A stretch of 64,000 nt of DNA from Tetracladium setigerum (lineage: Eukaryota; Ascomycota; Leotiomycetes; Helotiales), in contig PZJY01000003.1 in the NCBI GenBank assembly GCA_031472005.1, forward strand, positions 806,001 through 870,000. The letters are read 5' to 3'. Both the position numbers and the translations under genes were made by a program. Below the pieces are notes generated by a model. That model saw nothing but the letters and a program-made list of their open reading frames with translations, had not been told where the DNA came from and did not search any database. This document shows, in pieces, positions 35,289-44,269 of this stretch; positions within the stretch are counted from its first letter, which is position 1, and each line of letters opens with the position of its first letter.

Positions 35289-36680
35289 CTATTTCACAAG
35301 CGCCTTTCCACTCTTCCCCACATCCGCCCACACAGGATAATCTGTATACCCAATCTCCCTCACGTCAAATGGCCCATAAAACCTTGATCGATCATACGCA
35401 TTCAACGACTTTCCCTCCTTCATCCTCTCCACCAAATCAGGTGTGCTAAGAAACAGCCTTCCGATGGCAAGAGCGTCGTATTTACCGTCCTCGATTATGC
35501 CCCAGACGTTCTTGTCGCTCCAGCCGCCGGCGGAGATGAAGGGTGTGTTGCCGAAGATGGTTTTGAAGGTTGAGAGTGAGGCGGCCTCGAGACCCCATTC
35601 TGAGAGGACTGTTTTAGAAAGAATTAGTTTAGTCTTTTTGGATTTTTGGGGTATTTGGAAAGGACGGAGGGAGGAGGAAGGAGGAGACATACATTTGTTC
35701 TTCTCCTCAACCGAATGCACTTGTTCATATCTCGCCTCCACAAAATGAACATAACTCAATTCCATCCTCTTCTTAATCTCCTTGCACAAATATCCCCAAG
35801 TCTCTAGTCTCTGCGTTCCTCTCGCCTGGTTGTATAAACCGAATGGTGTTAACCTCAACGCCAGCCTCTCTTCTCCGATGGTCTCCTTCAATGCTTCCAT
35901 CAGTTCAATCAGGAAAGTACATCTTTTTTCTGGGGAGCCCCCATAAGCATCTGTGCGTTTGTTTATATTGCTGCTGAGGAATTGCTCCGGGAGATATCCA
36001 TTACCACCATGGACTTCCACTCCATCAAAACCACATTCGAAAACTGCAGCTTTGGCTGCGGCGCAGTAGTCTGTAATTTGGCGCTTGATTCCTTCGATGC
36101 TGAGTTCAGTTGGGGGGTAATCGCGATATTTCATCGGGGTCGACTTCCCTGGTGGTGGGTGGTTGTAGATATCATCTCCCTCATACGGAGTAGCACTCGC
36201 AGAGATTGTTGGCATACCAGTATGGTATGGCATTGAAGCTCGTCCAGCATTCCAAAGTTGAGCATAAATGAAGCCGCCTTTGGCGTGGACTGCTGAGACG
36301 ACTTTCTTCCAGCCAGCGACTTGGGAGGGGTGGAAGAGACCTGGAACACCGGGCATGCCATTTCCTTCTAGGTTGGGTGGGATTCCTTCACTGATGAGGA
36401 GGCCACCAGGAGTTGTACGCTGGGTGTAATATTCTGCTAGGAGATCGTCGGGGTACCAAATTCGGTTGGGGGATGTGAGGGGGTCGGCGTTGGGGTCGAG
36501 GGGAAGACCGCGGTTGCGGGTTAAGGGTGCGAGGATGATGCGGTGGGAGAGGGTGAGAGTGCCATGGTTGATGCTGAAGGGAGTGAAGAGCGCAGAATCG
36601 TTGCCTTTCGGGGCATCTTCTCGACCTGCTACTCCATTTCCCGGGACAGAAGTCTCTAGGGATCCTGAAATTGAGCCCAT
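35289..36680 (-). CDS. NADH:flavin oxidoreductase / old yellow enzyme family
   Basis: An FMN-dependent ene-reductase TIM barrel. Exons are 36680-35693 and 35608-35289. The 84-nt intron between them (GTATGT...AAACAG) is a multiple of three and has no stop, so the whole stretch reads as one 463-residue frame; the spliced protein has 435. Characteristic segments are ILAPLTRNRGLPLDPNADPL, PGGLLISEGIPP, HPSQVAGWKKVVSAVHAKGG and AQLWNAGR. Further on come GFDGVEVHGGNGYLPEQFL with the substrate-binding His/Asn pair, NKRTDAYGGSPEKR, and the C-terminal FMN-binding ISAGGWSDKN and YDALAIGRLFLSTPDLV. The substrate is unknown; fungal members act on alpha,beta-unsaturated carbonyls or in secondary metabolism. 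No biosynthetic partners flank it, so a general stress or detoxification role is as likely. Confidence 0.9.
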   Translation of the reverse strand: MGSISGSLETSVPGNGVAGREDAPKGNDSALFTPFSINHGTLTLSHRIILAPLTRNRGLPLDPNADPLTSPNRIWYPDDLLAEYYTQRTTPGGLLISEGIPPNLEGNGMPGVPGLFHPSQVAGWKKVVSAVHAKGGFIYAQLWNAGRASMPYHTGMPTISASATPYEGDDIYNHPPPGKSTPMKYRDYPPTELSIEGIKRQITDYCAAAKAAVFECGFDGVEVHGGNGYLPEQFLSSNINKRTDAYGGSPEKRCTFLIELMEALKETIGEERLALRLTPFGLYNQARGTQRLETWGYLCKEIKKRMELSYVHFVEARYEQVHSVEEKNKCMSPPSSSLRPFQIPQKSKKTKLILSKTVLSEWGLEAASLSTFKTIFGNTPFISAGGWSDKNVWGIIEDGKYDALAIGRLFLSTPDLVERMKEGKSLNAYDRSRFYGPFDVREIGYTDYPVWADVGKSGKALVK

Positions 36681-37795
36681 TTTGAGGGGTTGTGAGGGGT
36701 AATAAATTTGAATATAAAAAAGTAGCCCCTAGAAAAGCTGGGAACAACGACGATTCTTGCAAATATGAAGACTGACTTTTAAGACAAGAAGAAATTGAGA
36801 TCTCGAGGATCGGGGTACTTCCACGTCAAATAGCACTCGCAAACCCGAAAGGTAGACAAAAGCACGAGAAGAAAACGAGCAGCCGTATATCCTTATTTAC
36901 CAGCTAGAACTACCCAGCTATCAATGGGAAAACTGTGCCCCATAACAATGCGACGAGCTGGTACCATTGGGTATCTTTGTTCTTGGAGCATGTCGTCAAC
37001 GCACATCTGTAGTTGAGGTTGATAACACTTGTTGGTTGCTGTCCGTCTTATCTCCTCTTTTTTGTAGGGATTCCGATCCATCGCCTTGACTCAATTCCGA
37101 TCGAGCTCCGATGGCCTAGAAATAGTTTTGCGCAAAAATGGAGTGATTTGATGCTTGGATATCCACATTTTGAGTCATGACGGGAGTCCGAAGTTGCATG
37201 TTTTGACAGTGATGTCTCGATGGTGGGGGGAAGGATGTGAGAAAGCAAAACAATCAAAAAGGTCACCAAGGAAGAGCGAGGCTGACAAATTTCAACAGCC
37301 CTGCCAAGGCAAGGCTGAGAATTGGCGATTGTGGCTGATAAGGCTATTTTTATTACTAAGACGACGACGGCAGGTGGTGCAGGCCGATAAGATTTTTATG
37401 TAACCTCGACGCACAAGGCAGGTCATAGTTCTGGATGCTGCAACTATTCTCATTCGAGGAGGTCGGTACAGAGCAGCCAGGAACTCCAAGCATGGGATTG
37501 CATGACACACGCATCTTTGCTCATGATGAGCTCAACTGCGAGCGACCGGCGGCCAATGGCTGGACAGGTAGGACAATTGATTCACAATTCACTGCTTCTT
37601 GCGTGACAACTGCCGGACAGTAAGGTTTCCTCGAGTTGGGGTAGGTACCTATCTAAAGAGAAGGAGAATCCCCCGAAACTTCGCATTCCCTTTTTTTTCC
37701 CTTTCTCTCACTCTCCCTGCTTTTCGTCTCTCTGTGGGTTGCCCGTTCTTCTCAATACCGTACAGTACATAAAAACATCGAAGCAAGCAGTAAAA
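36681..37795. promoter_or_regulatory. Divergent upstream region OYE / deaminase
   Basis: About 1.1 kb lies between divergent starts. Only short frames are present. A pyrimidine-rich stretch (37685-37735) precedes the deaminase start and resembles a fungal core promoter/leader. Confidence 0.45.
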
Positions 37796-38617
37796 ATGCT
37801 CTACCCATTATCAATTCTCAGCATCTTCCTCCTCCTCCTCATCCACCTTACACACGGCCATGAAACCCACGATCACCACGACCACGCCGGCCACATAAAT
37901 ATCAAACCCTCCAAGCTCCCCAAAGATAAAATTCCCGCCTCGACACGCGCCTACTGGATTCGCCGCGCCAATCTCGCGCTTCACGAAATTGAATCGCCAT
38001 GTCCTTTTGGCGCATTCGGTACCGCAATCGTAAATCATACCGACCTCTCCACTGGCCCGGAGGGAAAACTGCTTTGCATTGGTGTTAATAACGTGAAGAG
38101 TGGAAATCCACTTCTACACGGCGAGACACAGGCAATCAATAATTGCTCGGCTATTTTTGTGGCGAAGAAGGAAGATGGTGGATTGGGATTGACTGGGCAG
38201 GAAGCCGGGGAGGCGTGGAAGGATCTGAGTTTATATACTAACGGGGAACCTTGTCCTATGGTAATTGGCGTTCCTTTCCTTGCATTGGAGAATTGACTAA
38301 TTAGATTCCGAATACAGTGCGCAACTGTGATCAGATGGGCAGGATTCAAAGAGGCAATTTACAGCACGAGCGCCAAGACATTGAGGAAACAGGGCTGGCC
38401 TCAAATGGACATTTCGATAGAAGAGGTGTTTGCTCGGTCGAAACACTTGAAGACGGAGACGAGGTTGGTTGAGCATGTGCTTGCTAATGAGTCGGACCCG
38501 TATTTTGCGTGGCAGTTTGATGCGAAGGGAGCTTGCCCGACGGGATGTGGACGGACGGAGGACGGAACCTCTTGCACTCCTGGAGAGGATGGTCAGGCGA
38601 AGAAAGATGAGTTGTGA
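37796..38617 (+). CDS. Cytidine/deoxycytidylate-type deaminase with signal peptide and C-terminal KDEL
   Basis: Two exons (37796-38260, 38318-38617; intron 57 nt) give 765 nt, 254 residues. The N-terminus (MLYPLSILSIFLLLLIHLTH) is a clear signal peptide and is followed by a His-rich stretch (HETHDHHDHAGH). The zinc-binding deaminase signature is complete: HGETQAI (His and catalytic Glu) and, across the splice junction, PCPMC. The protein ends KKDEL, which matches an ER-retrieval signal. Together these predict a soluble deaminase kept in the ER lumen or secretory pathway, an unusual place for an enzyme of nucleobase or nucleoside metabolism. The substrate cannot be deduced; the family also includes guanine, tRNA-adenosine and riboflavin-type deaminases. 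Six Cys/Gly-rich residues near the end (CPTGCGR) may form disulfides. Confidence 0.88.
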
Positions 38618-38809
38618 ATACTGAATTGATGGGAATATGAATGAAAGAACATGAACTACTTCTCTTTGAAATCGCCAAGTCGAATATCTCTGCTTTAAGT
38701 CTAGCGATTAATTTTCAATCGATTGTTCTCGCCTAGCACTGAGGGCAGTTCTGCAGCGAAATTGAAGAGAAACCAAAGGTAGATACACATTCATGTATAG
38801 TTCATGCCC

Positions 38810-39077
38810 AAGGGATGTTAGCTTCTTAATAGCCTGTGTCTCAGCCTATCACTTGTTCGACTTTCCAGCTTTTTGAAAATATTTGACAAGTCGAAATATG
38901 GAAAAGTCGAAATGTTAAAATGTTAAAATATTGAATTGTCGAAATATAGAAATATTAAAATAGCGAAGTATTGAAATATCAAAATGTCCAAATGTCGAAA
39001 AGTCGAAAAGCCGGAAAGTCAAAATGTCGAAAAAGTAATGGGACGAGACACAGGCTACTAAGAAGCCACCATACCTT
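38810..39077. mobile_element. MITE-like element with ~50-nt terminal inverted repeats
   Basis: Bases 38815-38861 and the reverse complement of 39026-39072 align without gaps over 47 nt, with 39 identities by hand count. Weaker matching extends about 5 nt outward on each side. The best-conserved core is TAGCCTGTGTCTC. The inner part is an 8-nt tandem array, listed separately. No coding capacity is present and no clear target-site duplication was found. This structure fits a short nonautonomous DNA transposon (MITE), sitting between the convergent 3' ends of the deaminase and deacetylase genes. A transcription-terminator-like hairpin is the alternative. Confidence 0.7.
38891..39034. repeat. 8-nt degenerate tandem array (about 18 units)
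   Basis: Eighteen consecutive octamers fit in exact 8-nt register: TCGAAATA, TGGAAAAG, TCGAAATG, TTAAAATG, TTAAAATA and so on, ending TCGAAAAA. The pattern is T-[CT]-[GA]-AAA-[AT]-[AG]. One or two more degenerate units may precede it. The array fills the interior of the inverted-repeat element. Confidence 0.88.
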
Positions 39078-39153
39078 CACGTTGAGTAATTCATTATAGT
39101 GTGAAAACAAGTTATCACCCAAATTTATTATTGCTATCAATAATCCTCTTACT

Positions 39154-40448
39154 CTACTCAAGAGGAACATCCTTATGCTGTGGCCACGCATTCTTCAGGT
39201 TTGGCGCCTCAGCCCTCTTCACACCTGGCGCAAGGAAGCCCCTCTCATACGGGAACTTCTCTCTGAAGTGCTCGGCTATTTGCGTACGAGTAGCAACCCA
39301 CACATTCTCCTTGGAAGCAATATATTCCACAATCCTCTTCAACGCCATGAATCTACCTGGCTTACCTATGCAACGACAGTGCAGAGCTATTGTCACTGAA
39401 CTATATGTTAACTTTGAAAAGATAGTACTTCAAGTGCGAGTACTTACTCATTTTTGGCGAACCTTCCTCTCCTTCTTCGTACAGTGTGTCGAAGGCGTTC
39501 TTGACGTGATCGTAAAAGTGAGTTGGTGATCCGAAACCAGTAGGGACGTTGAACTTGTAGTCGTTGCAGTCATACGAGTATGGAATCATGAGCATGCCTT
39601 GTGGGTTGGGGTCGTTCTTCTCGGCTGGGACGTCGACCCAGTAGGGTAGATCATCCGCGTAGGAGTCAGAGTCCCAGAGGAGGGGAACACCCATCTCCTT
39701 GAAAGTTTCATGGACGAGAGCTTGGGAGCGGGAAGATAATCGACCGTAGTACCAGCCCTTGGGTGGCTCACCGCAGAGTTTGGCAATTGTCTCGATCTCC
39801 TTCTTGATGTATGCCTTTTCTTTCTCGGCCGGCATGTCAGCATAATCAATCCAACGATAGGCGTGGGAGGCGACATCGTGGCCGTTTTGGACGGAGGAGG
39901 TGGCTACGGCGGGGTTATCTTCGAGAGCTTTGCCGACGGCGTATAGTGTATATTTGTAGGAGTGTTTGTTGAAGAGGCGGATGAGACGCCAGACACCAGT
40001 GCGCGCGCCGTAGTCATATTCAGATTCGATGTTGACTGCTCGTTCTTGTTGACGTGGTGGTGCTCCTGGGGCTTCCCACAGTCGATTTTCGCTGTGTGCA
40101 TCTCCGTTGAGAACTGCAGAAGAACGGGGAGTTGTAAGCTTTTGTTTACTTGTGGAGTTGTTGCTCCCAAAATATGGATCGGGATCGAATAAGGTGGAAA
40201 AGCAAAGGGTTTGTTCTACGAGTACATACCAGTTTCTTCACCTCCCTAAGTAAAAGTTAGAAACAACGGGTGAGATTGAGGGGTTGGAGGAAACATACCT
40301 CTTCATAGTTTATGACGAAAGACACAGCAATTTTGGCATTGTTGGGCCATTGAGGATTGAAGGAGTGCTCTCCATATCCAACCAGGTCTCGAGGGAAGTC
40401 GTACTTGTCACTCCACTCGTACTCTTGGATTTCGGTTGACGAAGACAT
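39154..40448 (-). CDS. Polysaccharide deacetylase / allantoinase (PuuE)-like enzyme
   Basis: A carbohydrate-esterase-4-type (NodB-fold) hydrolase. Exons: 40448-40299, 40245-40230, 40113-39448 and 39395-39154; introns 53, 116 and 52 nt; total 1,074 nt, 357 residues. The second exon is a 16-nt microexon (encoding GGEET plus one base), required to keep the frame. Visible family features are VGYGEHSFNPQWPNNAKIAV, AVNIESEYDYGARTGVWRL, NGHDVASHAYRWIDYADM, DSDSYADDLPYWVDVP and IALHCRCIGKPGRFMALKR. These resemble bacterial and fungal 'PuuE allantoinase/urate catabolism' and chitin-deacetylase-like proteins. There is no signal peptide, so an intracellular purine- or amide-hydrolase role is more likely than cell-wall deacetylation. 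The last exon ends WPQHKDVPLE. Confidence 0.88.
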
Positions 40449-41037
40449 TTTCAGAAAGCTTGCGAAGATGGGAGAAACTCTTTGTATGGGTGAGGACGAG
40501 GAAAGCAAGTTTGAAGTGAGAATTGAAGTGAGAATTGAAGTGAGAATCAACTTATACTTATGGGCAGGCTCACTCGAGCTTTAGCTGACAGGAACTCCTA
40601 TCTACGCGATACAACGCGTCTGATTGATTGTAGCATTTGCGAATCATTATGGTAGGCTCAAACATTAGGAAGCTGGCGATAGAGCTTTATCGTCCTGATA
40701 AGACTTCCACTTTTCGTAGTTCCGATGGATATCCCACTTTCAGGTCCATCGCAGAAGGATGGGGTTTCGGAGGGGTAATTGATACTTGTCAATAATCATG
40801 CCATAAGATTACCCAATATCGTTGGCTCTTGGAAGGCCATGTTTACGGGTGGTTTGTTATGTAAGGTACCTGTATCGAAGGAAGTTCATCTAGCGACTGT
40901 TGACGTTGAGCCTCGAGGTCGAAGTAGACGAAGTTGAGGTTGTTCCTGGATCTCGCCTAAGGACTGGTCCCTCTTCCCTCCCCTAACCCAACTCGTGGGT
41001 GACAGCTCGCTTGCCGGGGGTACCCACTGGCTAGCAG
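40449..41037. promoter_or_regulatory. Upstream region of the deacetylase-like gene
   Basis: It contains three tandem copies of a 12-nt unit (TTGAAGTGAGAA) at 40511-40546, about 65 nt upstream of the start codon, probably in the leader. No gene is visible. Confidence 0.5.
40511..40546. repeat. 12-nt tandem repeat, three copies
   Basis: TTGAAGTGAGAA is repeated three times in direct succession. It lies upstream of the deacetylase-like gene start at 40448. Confidence 0.9.
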
Positions 41038-41379
41038 ATGGATTGGAGGGAAGCGTGTGATCCTCAGAATGCTCTACTTGCTCTGGCCATCGCGCATTTG
41101 GCCTTCATCGGTCACGGATCCAACTTTGAATTACCAAATCTCTTGTTTACCGATAGAAACTTTCAGCCAATCCGACGTGCTCTTCCGATCCCACCGATCG
41201 ATGACGAGTTGATTCTCTCGCTTCGGAATATCAAGCGAGTCCGAGACATCTCCAAAAAGGTGCAACTGGTCTTTTATGGACTTTTAGGTGTTCGATGCAC
41301 CATTTTTAAGCCCGACTTTTCTGCGCATTCGTGGCGGATACTAGCCATGAGGCTTCTTCTACTGAATATTCCTGCGTGA
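41038..41379 (+). CDS. Hypothetical short ORF (113 codons), doubtful
   Basis: An uninterrupted ATG-started frame encodes MDWREACDPQNALLALAIAH... and ends LLLLNIPA. It has ordinary amino-acid composition with a segment DELILSLRNIKRVRDISKK. No domain was recognised and no splice structure extends it. It may be a real small gene, a fragment of a larger decayed gene, or chance. Confidence 0.25.
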   Translation: MDWREACDPQNALLALAIAHLAFIGHGSNFELPNLLFTDRNFQPIRRALPIPPIDDELILSLRNIKRVRDISKKVQLVFYGLLGVRCTIFKPDFSAHSWRILAMRLLLLNIPA

Positions 41380-42181
41380 TTAGTCTTCTAGATGTCTTAC
41401 TACATACAGTACTACTAAGCACTACTCCGTACACTAACCGTCCATCTCAACTTGGAATGCAAGATGTAGAAGTGCTTGGTTTGTGGAGCTGATTCAAGAT
41501 CTCAATGCAGTCCTGTCATGGGCTCTAACTCGGTATACGAAAGCAAACCTGCTTTTTTTGGTACAATTTTTATTCTCAAAGAATTGTTGTGAGGGTATCA
41601 TCTGAAAAAGGAAGATATAGCGAACAAAAAAATAACTAGTCCATCGACTGCAAATATGATAGTATATTGTCCTAGCTGCTGGACTGACTGAAAACAAAAC
41701 CATGTGGTGGGGGTGAGGTGAAAAGACAAACAAGGCTTCGGTCTCAAGATCCGCCTTTCACCGTTTCCGCGCCCCGCCATTCCCTTGATCCTCTCATCAT
41801 GAGCCGTACATACCTAGCACACCCTTCGGTGTCAGATCTCTTTCCTTGCTTAAACGACTTCCATTCTCACATTCATATACGACATTATGACCTTTCTTTC
41901 CATGATTTGCCCATGATTTCGCCTCTAACGACTGACTCTTTCGATACCCATTAGCGATCTTGAATTTCCCGGCGCATGCGACCTCGTTCTGCCCATCACG
42001 ATATCTAACCCGGACGTACTCCCACGCTTCGAATGGTCCGGGACAACGCTCCTCTGCACATCTCTATACCTTGAAAATCCGAGAGGGGAACGTATTGCAA
42101 TCTGCGAAAGAGCATCGTGGCCCTGTTATCCATTGAAGCAAAGGGAAGAGTCCGTCTCCTTGTTGCACCTACTTCAACTCG
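41380..42181. promoter_or_regulatory. Upstream region of the RING-LON gene
   Basis: About 800 bp upstream of the LONRF start. Only short unsupported frames are seen. Confidence 0.4.
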
Positions 42182-43876
42182 ATGTCCCTACCACTCCACA
42201 CCACATTTCCTCTGCAAAACACCACCTCGAAAACATCGATACAACCGGAAAAGGAACCTCAATCCCCCAATTCTACGTGGGACGCCTCGAAGGATGCACG
42301 ACAGATAGTGAGGCTGGCACAATGCCCGAAATGCTCTTATCCTTTGCGAGACCCGGTCACCCTCCCATGTGGCAATTCGATATGCAAGAATTGTATACCA
42401 GAGTCGCATCTCCGGGCAAACATATCATACCCCGCCACTGCGAATCGACTGCAAGGCTTTACATGTCCGATCGCTTCTTGTAATCAGGAACATGCAGTTG
42501 GAGATTGCAGCTTGGATGTAGTTCTGAGTAAGATTATGGTAGTGGTGAAGTCGGAAATAGAGGCATATAGGAAAAGCTCTGAGGCAGAGGAAGTTGTCAT
42601 GCGGGTGGAAGAAAGGGACAAGTGGGCGATTGCGGGGATTTCGTCGTTACAAGAAAAGCTACCCGTCCCAAGAGTTTTTGCTGGTGGACGATTAGCTTCG
42701 ACGTTTGCTTTGGCAGAGATGGGAGAATTGAACCGAGATTCCGAGGTCTCATATACTGTGATGTCTGATGGCGCCGACAAATCCGAGGCATTGGATATTG
42801 CTGTGCTGGAACATTTGAAGGAGTCAACAAGGTCGGAATTAGATTGTCAGGTCTGCTATGGACTCTTCCTCGACCCTTATACCACGTCATGCGGGCACAC
42901 CTTCTGTCGAAAATGTGTCCATCGAGTGCTTGATCATTCAAGTCTTTGCCCCGTGTGTAGAAGAGGGATGGCCATACCGCCCGGCATCACTGCTCAACAA
43001 GGACCCTCGAATAAAATCATCAGCAAACTCCTCCAAAGCCTCTGTCCGGAGGCCGTCGCCGCGCGAGAAGAGTCTGCAGAGCAGGAAGAGCAGTCAGGAT
43101 TGGGAGATTTGGATACGCCACTCTTCAACTGCACGCTTTCGTTCCCATCCGTACCGACCTTTTTGCACATTTTTGAACCCAGATATCGTCTTATGATCCG
43201 ACGGGCATACCAGAGCGAATCCCGAAGCTTTGGCATGCTGCTGCACAACCCTGGAATGACCACTCAAGGTGCTCTTGGTGCGGTCCCATTCTATGAGTAT
43301 GGGACAATGCTTCACATTGTCAATATGCATATATTACCGGATGGACGAAGTCTGATCGAGACGTATGGAACGTCCCGCTTTCGGGTTCTCAGGCATGGGT
43401 CGTTAGATGGATACTTAGTTGGGAAAGTAGAACGCATAGACGATATGAGTATTGCAGCAGAAGAAGCCCTCGAAGCAGCAGAAACAGCAACATCAACACG
43501 ACACTCCTCGGCACAAACACACATTGGTACATCGCCCCAACACAGTCCCACACAAGAGAACGGCCACACACCACTGTCGACCGAAGACATCAATTCATTA
43601 CCAACCCAAGATCTGATGGAGATAGGAATCTCCTTCGTCAAGCGAATGAAAGACCAAAGTGCTCCTTGGTTGAACAACAGAGTCTTCCAAGCTTACGGGG
43701 AATGTCCAAGTGATCCTGCACTCTTCCCCTGGTGGTTTGCAAGCGTCTTGCCCATCCATGAGGCACAAAAGTATACGTTGATCACCACATCCAGTGTGAG
43801 GGAAAGATTAAAGATATGTGCACATTGGATTGTGGCGCTGGAGGCACAGAGACGGTATGCTTCTTTCTTCTCTTGA
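42182..43876 (+). CDS. RING-finger and LON N-terminal domain protein (LONRF-like E3 ligase)
   Basis: A single-exon gene of 564 residues. Near residue 45 there is a first RING-like zinc site (CPKCSYPLRDPVTLPCGNSICKNC... CPIASC). Around residue 220-265 there is a canonical RING (CQVCYGLFLDPYTTSCGHTFCRKC... SLCPVCRR). From about residue 310 comes the Lon substrate-binding N-terminal domain (TPLFNCTLSFPSVPTFLHIFEPRYRLMIRRA, shown here in part). The LON domain is split by a low-complexity Ser/Thr/His insertion (around residues 425-460) before LWW-type C-terminal elements (ALFPWWFASVLP). This order matches fungal LONRF proteins, presumed ubiquitin E3 ligases. The start ATG at 42182 is the first in frame before the first zinc site. 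Confidence 0.9.
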   Translation: MSLPLHTTFPLQNTTSKTSIQPEKEPQSPNSTWDASKDARQIVRLAQCPKCSYPLRDPVTLPCGNSICKNCIPESHLRANISYPATANRLQGFTCPIASCNQEHAVGDCSLDVVLSKIMVVVKSEIEAYRKSSEAEEVVMRVEERDKWAIAGISSLQEKLPVPRVFAGGRLASTFALAEMGELNRDSEVSYTVMSDGADKSEALDIAVLEHLKESTRSELDCQVCYGLFLDPYTTSCGHTFCRKCVHRVLDHSSLCPVCRRGMAIPPGITAQQGPSNKIISKLLQSLCPEAVAAREESAEQEEQSGLGDLDTPLFNCTLSFPSVPTFLHIFEPRYRLMIRRAYQSESRSFGMLLHNPGMTTQGALGAVPFYEYGTMLHIVNMHILPDGRSLIETYGTSRFRVLRHGSLDGYLVGKVERIDDMSIAAEEALEAAETATSTRHSSAQTHIGTSPQHSPTQENGHTPLSTEDINSLPTQDLMEIGISFVKRMKDQSAPWLNNRVFQAYGECPSDPALFPWWFASVLPIHEAQKYTLITTSSVRERLKICAHWIVALEAQRRYASFFS

Positions 43877-44243
43877 GGCCCCATCTCATCAACCTGTAGG
43901 CACAGATGAGAGCGATGGCTTCGAAAGTCGCTACCTACCTACCGATCGCTAATTCCAATATTTTCCTCCACTTTTAGCCACCAGGGATCCTCTTGCACAG
44001 TCCTTTGACTAGCCGTTTTTAGTTTTTTGTCGATGGTGTTGAGTCTAGTAATTGTATATTTGGGCAATACGAGGGTAGAGAATGTCGACAGAATTTGACT
44101 CTAAGAGAGAATGGACAGATCAGGGCAAGGAAGGACTTCAATTGAATTGGATTGTGTTCATTTGATATATTAGCGGCTGTTGTCATTGGACTGAAAGTTG
44201 GTAGAAAGTCACCGGCGTTAATTGGTATGGAATCATTTTGTGT

Positions 44244-44269
44244 AGAGAGAGAGAGAGAGAGAGAGAGAG
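44244..44269. repeat. (AG)13 microsatellite
   Basis: Thirteen AG dinucleotides in the 3' region of the RING-LON gene. They are read directly from the sequence. Confidence 0.95.

Noticed and set aside
38815..39072. Factor-independent terminator hairpin
   Set aside because: Arms of about 47 nt separated by a 160-nt tandem array are far larger than a terminator, and eukaryotic genes do not use that mechanism.
35289..40448. Secondary-metabolite cluster around OYE, deaminase and deacetylase
   Set aside because: No PKS, NRPS, terpene synthase, P450, transporter or cluster regulator is present nearby.
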